A DNA stretch of 8,029 nt from Deltaproteobacteria bacterium RIFOXYA12_FULL_61_11 (GTDB lineage Bacteria; Bdellovibrionota_F; JAHFAK01; YA12-FULL-61-11): contig MGSU01000090.1 of assembly GCA_001799195.1 (NCBI GenBank), positions 1 through 8,029 on the forward strand, in the 5' to 3' direction. Shown here piece after piece: positions 6,052 through 8,029 of the stretch. Under the pieces are notes generated by a model. It was not told the DNA's origin. It worked only from the letters and a program-made list of their open reading frames with translations, and ran no database searches. Both the position numbers and the translations under genes were made by a program. Position 1 is the first letter of the stretch, and each line of letters opens with the position of its first letter.

Positions 6052-6794
6052 TTCTTCCATGTGCCGCCCGATTCCAGACGTTTCCGCAGATTGCCCAGCA
6101 CGTCGGGGAGGTCTTGCTTCATCAGGAACGTCTGGACGAACTCGGGCACCACGCGACCGGTGTCGACGTAGAGGCTGTATTGGACCAGGGTGCGGGTCGC
6201 ATCGTACCGGCGCAGGACCCAACTCCCGATCGATTCCCTGATGTCGTTCTTGGCGTAGGTTTTGTCCAGGCCCCAGGAGAAGACCGCGAACTCGGGCTCC
6301 TCGACCAGTCGCGTGAGGAAGAGCACGTATTCGATGTCCACGATGACGATCTTGAGCTTGTAACGGATGCGCTTGCGCCGGCCTTCGGTGGAGAGGACCT
6401 CGACCGAGGTCAGCCGGGGCATGTACTGGGGTTGATCGGTCGGTTCGAAGATGGCTTTTGCCAAGGCTTGGATGGAAGCCTTGAGCAGGACGTAGGAGAC
6501 CACCTTGCCCACGGGCATACCCGCTGGATCCAGAAAACTCTCGTCCTGGATGAGCAGTTCTCCGGCCTCGAGTTTGGCAAGTTCGGCTTTGGAGAGTGGC
6601 CAGGAGCGGGGTACGGGTTTGCCGTCGAGCATGATCTCGGGCGGGGGAGGAACGGTCTGCGGGGGTGGAACCGCAGGGGCAGTTCCCGGTTCAGCCGCCC
6701 GGGCAAGCCAGACCAGGAGAGCGAACCCCAAGGCCAAAGTCCACGAGGGGGGCCGTAATTCCGCGAGAAAGAGGAAATGTTGGTTGCCAAGCAT
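6048..6794 (-). CDS. Exported SRPBCC/START-fold protein (polyketide cyclase/COQ10-like)
   Basis: The protein has 248 residues. A long signal peptide occupies about 1-33 (SWTLALGFALLVWLARA, then AEP), followed by a proline-rich linker (39-53). From about 70 the chain follows the helix-grip SRPBCC pattern: LEAGELLIQD, a helix near 97-117 ending before QPQYMPRL, strands VEVLSTEG, RIRYKLKIVIVDIEYVLFLTR and FAVFSW, then GSWVLRRYDATRTLVQYSLYVDTG and a final long helix VPEFVQTFLMKQDLPDVLGNLRKRLES. The W-x-L ... TRTLVQYSLYVDTG ... P-x-F ... LRKRL pattern is characteristic. The fold binds hydrophobic ligands in a deep pocket; here it would act in the periplasm or on the membrane surface, ligand unknown. 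The start at 6794 is preferred over 6917 because the extra 41 residues lie in the end of rpsI and precede the signal peptide. It follows rpsI by 49 bases with no terminator or strong Shine-Dalgarno, and overlaps the small membrane protein gene by ATGA. Confidence 0.75.
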   Translation of the reverse strand: MLGNQHFLFLAELRPPSWTLALGFALLVWLARAAEPGTAPAVPPPQTVPPPPEIMLDGKPVPRSWPLSKAELAKLEAGELLIQDESFLDPAGMPVGKVVSYVLLKASIQALAKAIFEPTDQPQYMPRLTSVEVLSTEGRRKRIRYKLKIVIVDIEYVLFLTRLVEEPEFAVFSWGLDKTYAKNDIRESIGSWVLRRYDATRTLVQYSLYVDTGRVVPEFVQTFLMKQDLPDVLGNLRKRLESGGTWKK

Positions 6795-6843
6795 GATCGA
6801 TCCGGGGGAGGTGCGTGGAGCGATGTCGTGAAGTTCTTGGTGG

Positions 6844-7239
6844 TCAGCGCTTGGAGAACTGATAACCGCGGCGCGCACCGGCAAGACCGTACTTGTCGCG
6901 TTCTTTGATGCGGGCATCGCGGGTCAGGAAGCCGCCTTCCTTGAGGCGTGGGCGGTAGTCGGGATTGACGACGAGCAGCGAACGGGCAATGCCGTGTTTG
7001 ATCGCGCCGGCTTGCCCCGAGGAACCGCCGCCGCGCACGGTTACCGTTAGGTCGAAGCGCCCTTTGAGGTCGAGGTATTCGAGGGGCTGCATCGCGATCA
7101 TGATATCGGTCTCGCGGCCGAAGAATTCCTCGATCGGGCGGGAGTTGATGATCACTTTCCCCTGACCGGGTTTGAGGAACACGCGGGCGACCGCGGATTT
7201 GCGTTTGCCGACGGCGTGGATGGTGTTGGCGTCTGCCAT
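6844..7239 (-). CDS. rpsI: 30S ribosomal protein S9
   Basis: This is a 131-residue small-subunit protein whose C-terminal tail reaches the P-site tRNA. Diagnostic segments are AVGKRKSAVARVFLKPGQG (9-27), the VRGGGSSGQAGAIKHGIAR block (68-86), DYRPRLKEGGFLTRDAR (93-109) and the basic C-terminus ending GYQFSKR, of which FSKR is nearly invariant. Length matches the bacterial norm of about 130. The ATG is preceded by CGGAG six bases upstream (7246-7250). It lies 23 bases after rplM, the standard L13-S9 order, and is probably expressed from the rplM promoter. Confidence 0.98.
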   Translation of the reverse strand: MADANTIHAVGKRKSAVARVFLKPGQGKVIINSRPIEEFFGRETDIMIAMQPLEYLDLKGRFDLTVTVRGGGSSGQAGAIKHGIARSLLVVNPDYRPRLKEGGFLTRDARIKERDKYGLAGARRGYQFSKR

Positions 7240-7262
7240 GGGAAACTCCGTCTTGGGGTGAC

Positions 7263-7694
7263 TTACTGCAGGGTCAGGACGGTCGGCTGTTGGGCCGTGT
7301 GGGGGTGGTCCCCGCCCGGATAGACCTTGAGCTTCTTCAATTGGACCCGACCGAGATGGTTCTTAGGCAACATGCCCTTGACCGCGTGGGTGATGACGTA
7401 TTCAGGACTCTTGGCCAGCATGACCTTGAGCAGGGTGGCCTTCAAGCCGCCCGGATACCGCGAATGCTGATAATACTTCTTGGTGTCGAGCTTAGTGCCG
7501 GTGACCTCGATCTTCCCCGCGTTGATCACCACCACGAAATCGCCGGTGTCGTGGTCGGGAGCGAAAATGGGTTTATTCTTGCCGCGCAGGATGCGCGCGA
7601 CTTGGGAGGCCAGCCGACCGAGGCGTTTACCCTGGGCATCGATGAGATACCACTTGCGCTCGACATCGTCCGTTTTGACATAGAGTGTTTTCAT
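7263..7694 (-). CDS. rplM: 50S ribosomal protein L13
   Basis: This is a 143-residue early-assembly large-subunit protein. The start [20 protein letters not shown], then [41 protein letters not shown] and the [14 protein letters not shown] block (104-117) are diagnostic of the family, and the length is normal (E. coli 142). The ATG at 7694 is chosen over an adjacent GTG at 7697 because AAGGG at 7701-7705 is six bases from the ATG but only three from the GTG, and because MKT is the usual N-terminus. It opens the operon rplM-rpsI-SRPBCC-small membrane protein behind a TTGACA promoter. Confidence 0.98.
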   Translation of the reverse strand: MKTLYVKTDDVERKWYLIDAQGKRLGRLASQVARILRGKNKPIFAPDHDTGDFVVVINAGKIEVTGTKLDTKKYYQHSRYPGGLKATLLKVMLAKSPEYVITHAVKGMLPKNHLGRVQLKKLKVYPGGDHPHTAQQPTVLTLQ

Positions 7695-7700
7695 CACGTA

Positions 7701-7705
7701 CCCTT
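7701..7705 (-). promoter_or_regulatory. Shine-Dalgarno of rplM
   Basis: The minus strand reads AAGGG, six bases before the ATG at 7694. The spacing decides between this ATG and the GTG immediately before it. Confidence 0.6.
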
Positions 7706-7735
7706 AGGCGTCTGAGAGACACTGAAACGGTCGCC

Positions 7736-7764
7736 AACCTAATGGAATGCCTGTCCTTTGTCAA
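7736..7764 (-). promoter_or_regulatory. Sigma-70 type promoter for the rplM-rpsI operon
   Basis: The minus strand shows a perfect TTGACA (7764-7759), a 17-base spacer and TAGGTT (7741-7736). Transcription would start near 7729, leaving a leader of about 35 bases that contains a small GTCT-CTC-AGAC stem (7710-7720) and the ribosome binding site. The arrangement is nearly identical to the antiporter promoter (TTGACA, 17 bases, TAGGCT). Confidence 0.65.
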
Positions 7765-8029
7765 GCAGTATTTCGAGGCCGGGCCCGCACCGGGAAAAAC
7801 CGCGGGCGGGTTGCGGCTGCACGACGGGAGAGCTCCGTTGACCGTGGGCTTCCGGGGGTTCCCACCGAGCGTGGTCCTGTGGTTGGAAGGCGAGCTCCTG
7901 CCGAGCTTCGGCGGCGTGGTCGGCCGTTGGCGGAAGGGACCTCCTGACCTTCAGGTTCTCTCCGTAGAACGCGAAGCGGATGTGGGGGAAAACCAAATTG
8001 CATCCTGGTTACAACCGTTGGGGCTCGCT
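7742..8029 (+). CDS. Possible hypothetical protein, cut off by the window end
   Basis: From ATG at 7742 the frame stays open for 96 codons to the last base, with mostly G or C in third positions. Both are consistent with real coding, though GC-rich DNA often gives open frames by chance. The sequence runs MECLSFVKQYFEAGPAPGKT, then LTVGFRGFPPSVVLWLEGEL and ends QIASWLQPLGLA. I recognise no family. The ATG at 7742 has no Shine-Dalgarno and lies within the rplM promoter; a TTG at 7838 with GGGAG seven bases upstream (7826-7830) would leave that promoter free and may be the true start. The competing minus-strand frames here end near 7739 and 7761 and look like poor protein (arginine/proline-rich or irregular). 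The gene, if real, diverges from rplM. Confidence 0.4.
   Translation, partial: MECLSFVKQYFEAGPAPGKTAGGLRLHDGRAPLTVGFRGFPPSVVLWLEGELLPSFGGVVGRWRKGPPDLQVLSVEREADVGENQIASWLQPLGLA

Noticed and set aside
5955-6758. A 267-codon plus-strand frame
   Set aside because: It is antisense to the SRPBCC and small membrane protein genes; the minus-strand products show signal peptide, fold pattern and an ATGA overlap, while this one shows nothing recognisable.
7695-7735. A ribosomal-protein leader element in front of rplM
   Set aside because: The predicted leader is only about 35 bases and contains just a 4-bp stem (7710-7720), too little to support an autoregulatory RNA structure.
7739-7996. An 85-codon minus-strand frame upstream of rplM
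   Set aside because: It runs through the rplM promoter, has irregular composition and no Shine-Dalgarno; the plus-strand frame over the same bases looks more coding-like.
1-8029. CRISPR array, insertion sequence, tRNA or defence system
   Set aside because: I saw no regularly spaced repeats, terminal inverted repeats, transposase-like products, cloverleaf pattern or nuclease/toxin families in any frame.

Overview
The window is a dense, GC-rich bacterial chromosome segment. Predicted Sec signal peptides, a predicted lipoprotein and a sugar-lipid flippase point to a Gram-negative (two-membrane) cell. The phylum cannot be fixed from this sequence alone. There are no tRNA or rRNA genes, CRISPR arrays, insertion sequences or phage genes. 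It looks like a stable chromosomal region rather than a mobile island.

Layout: (1) Bases 1-240 (+) hold the C-terminal end of a sigma-70 family sigma factor. (2) Bases 244-4671 (-) hold a compact three-gene operon, transcribed right to left: a CitMHS_2/NhaD-like sodium:proton antiporter, a MOP-superfamily (Wzx-like) flippase and an RtcB RNA ligase. The gap between the first two is 13 bases, and the second and third overlap by 4 bases (ATGA). (3) Bases 4672-4786 are a divergent promoter region in which the two opposing promoters appear to share one -35 sequence. (4) Bases 4787-5739 (+) hold a two-gene unit of unknown function: a small predicted lipoprotein and an acidic protein with one N-terminal membrane segment, overlapping by 4 bases (GTGA). 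(5) Bases 5746-7694 (-) hold rplM, rpsI, an exported START/SRPBCC-fold protein and a small three-helix membrane protein. The last two overlap by ATGA. A TTGACA promoter stands in front of rplM. (6) From about 7742 to the window end a (+) reading frame stays open and may be a truncated gene.

How it fits together: rplM-rpsI is the universal L13-S9 ribosomal pair, with two envelope genes apparently carried on the same transcript. The antiporter/flippase/RtcB unit mixes ion homeostasis, envelope glycan export and RNA repair. Whether this is functional coupling or simple co-transcription cannot be judged here. The least understood part is the coupled lipoprotein/acidic membrane protein pair at 4787-5739. 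No complete novel system is evident, but that pair and its shared-element promoter are the best candidates for a second look.
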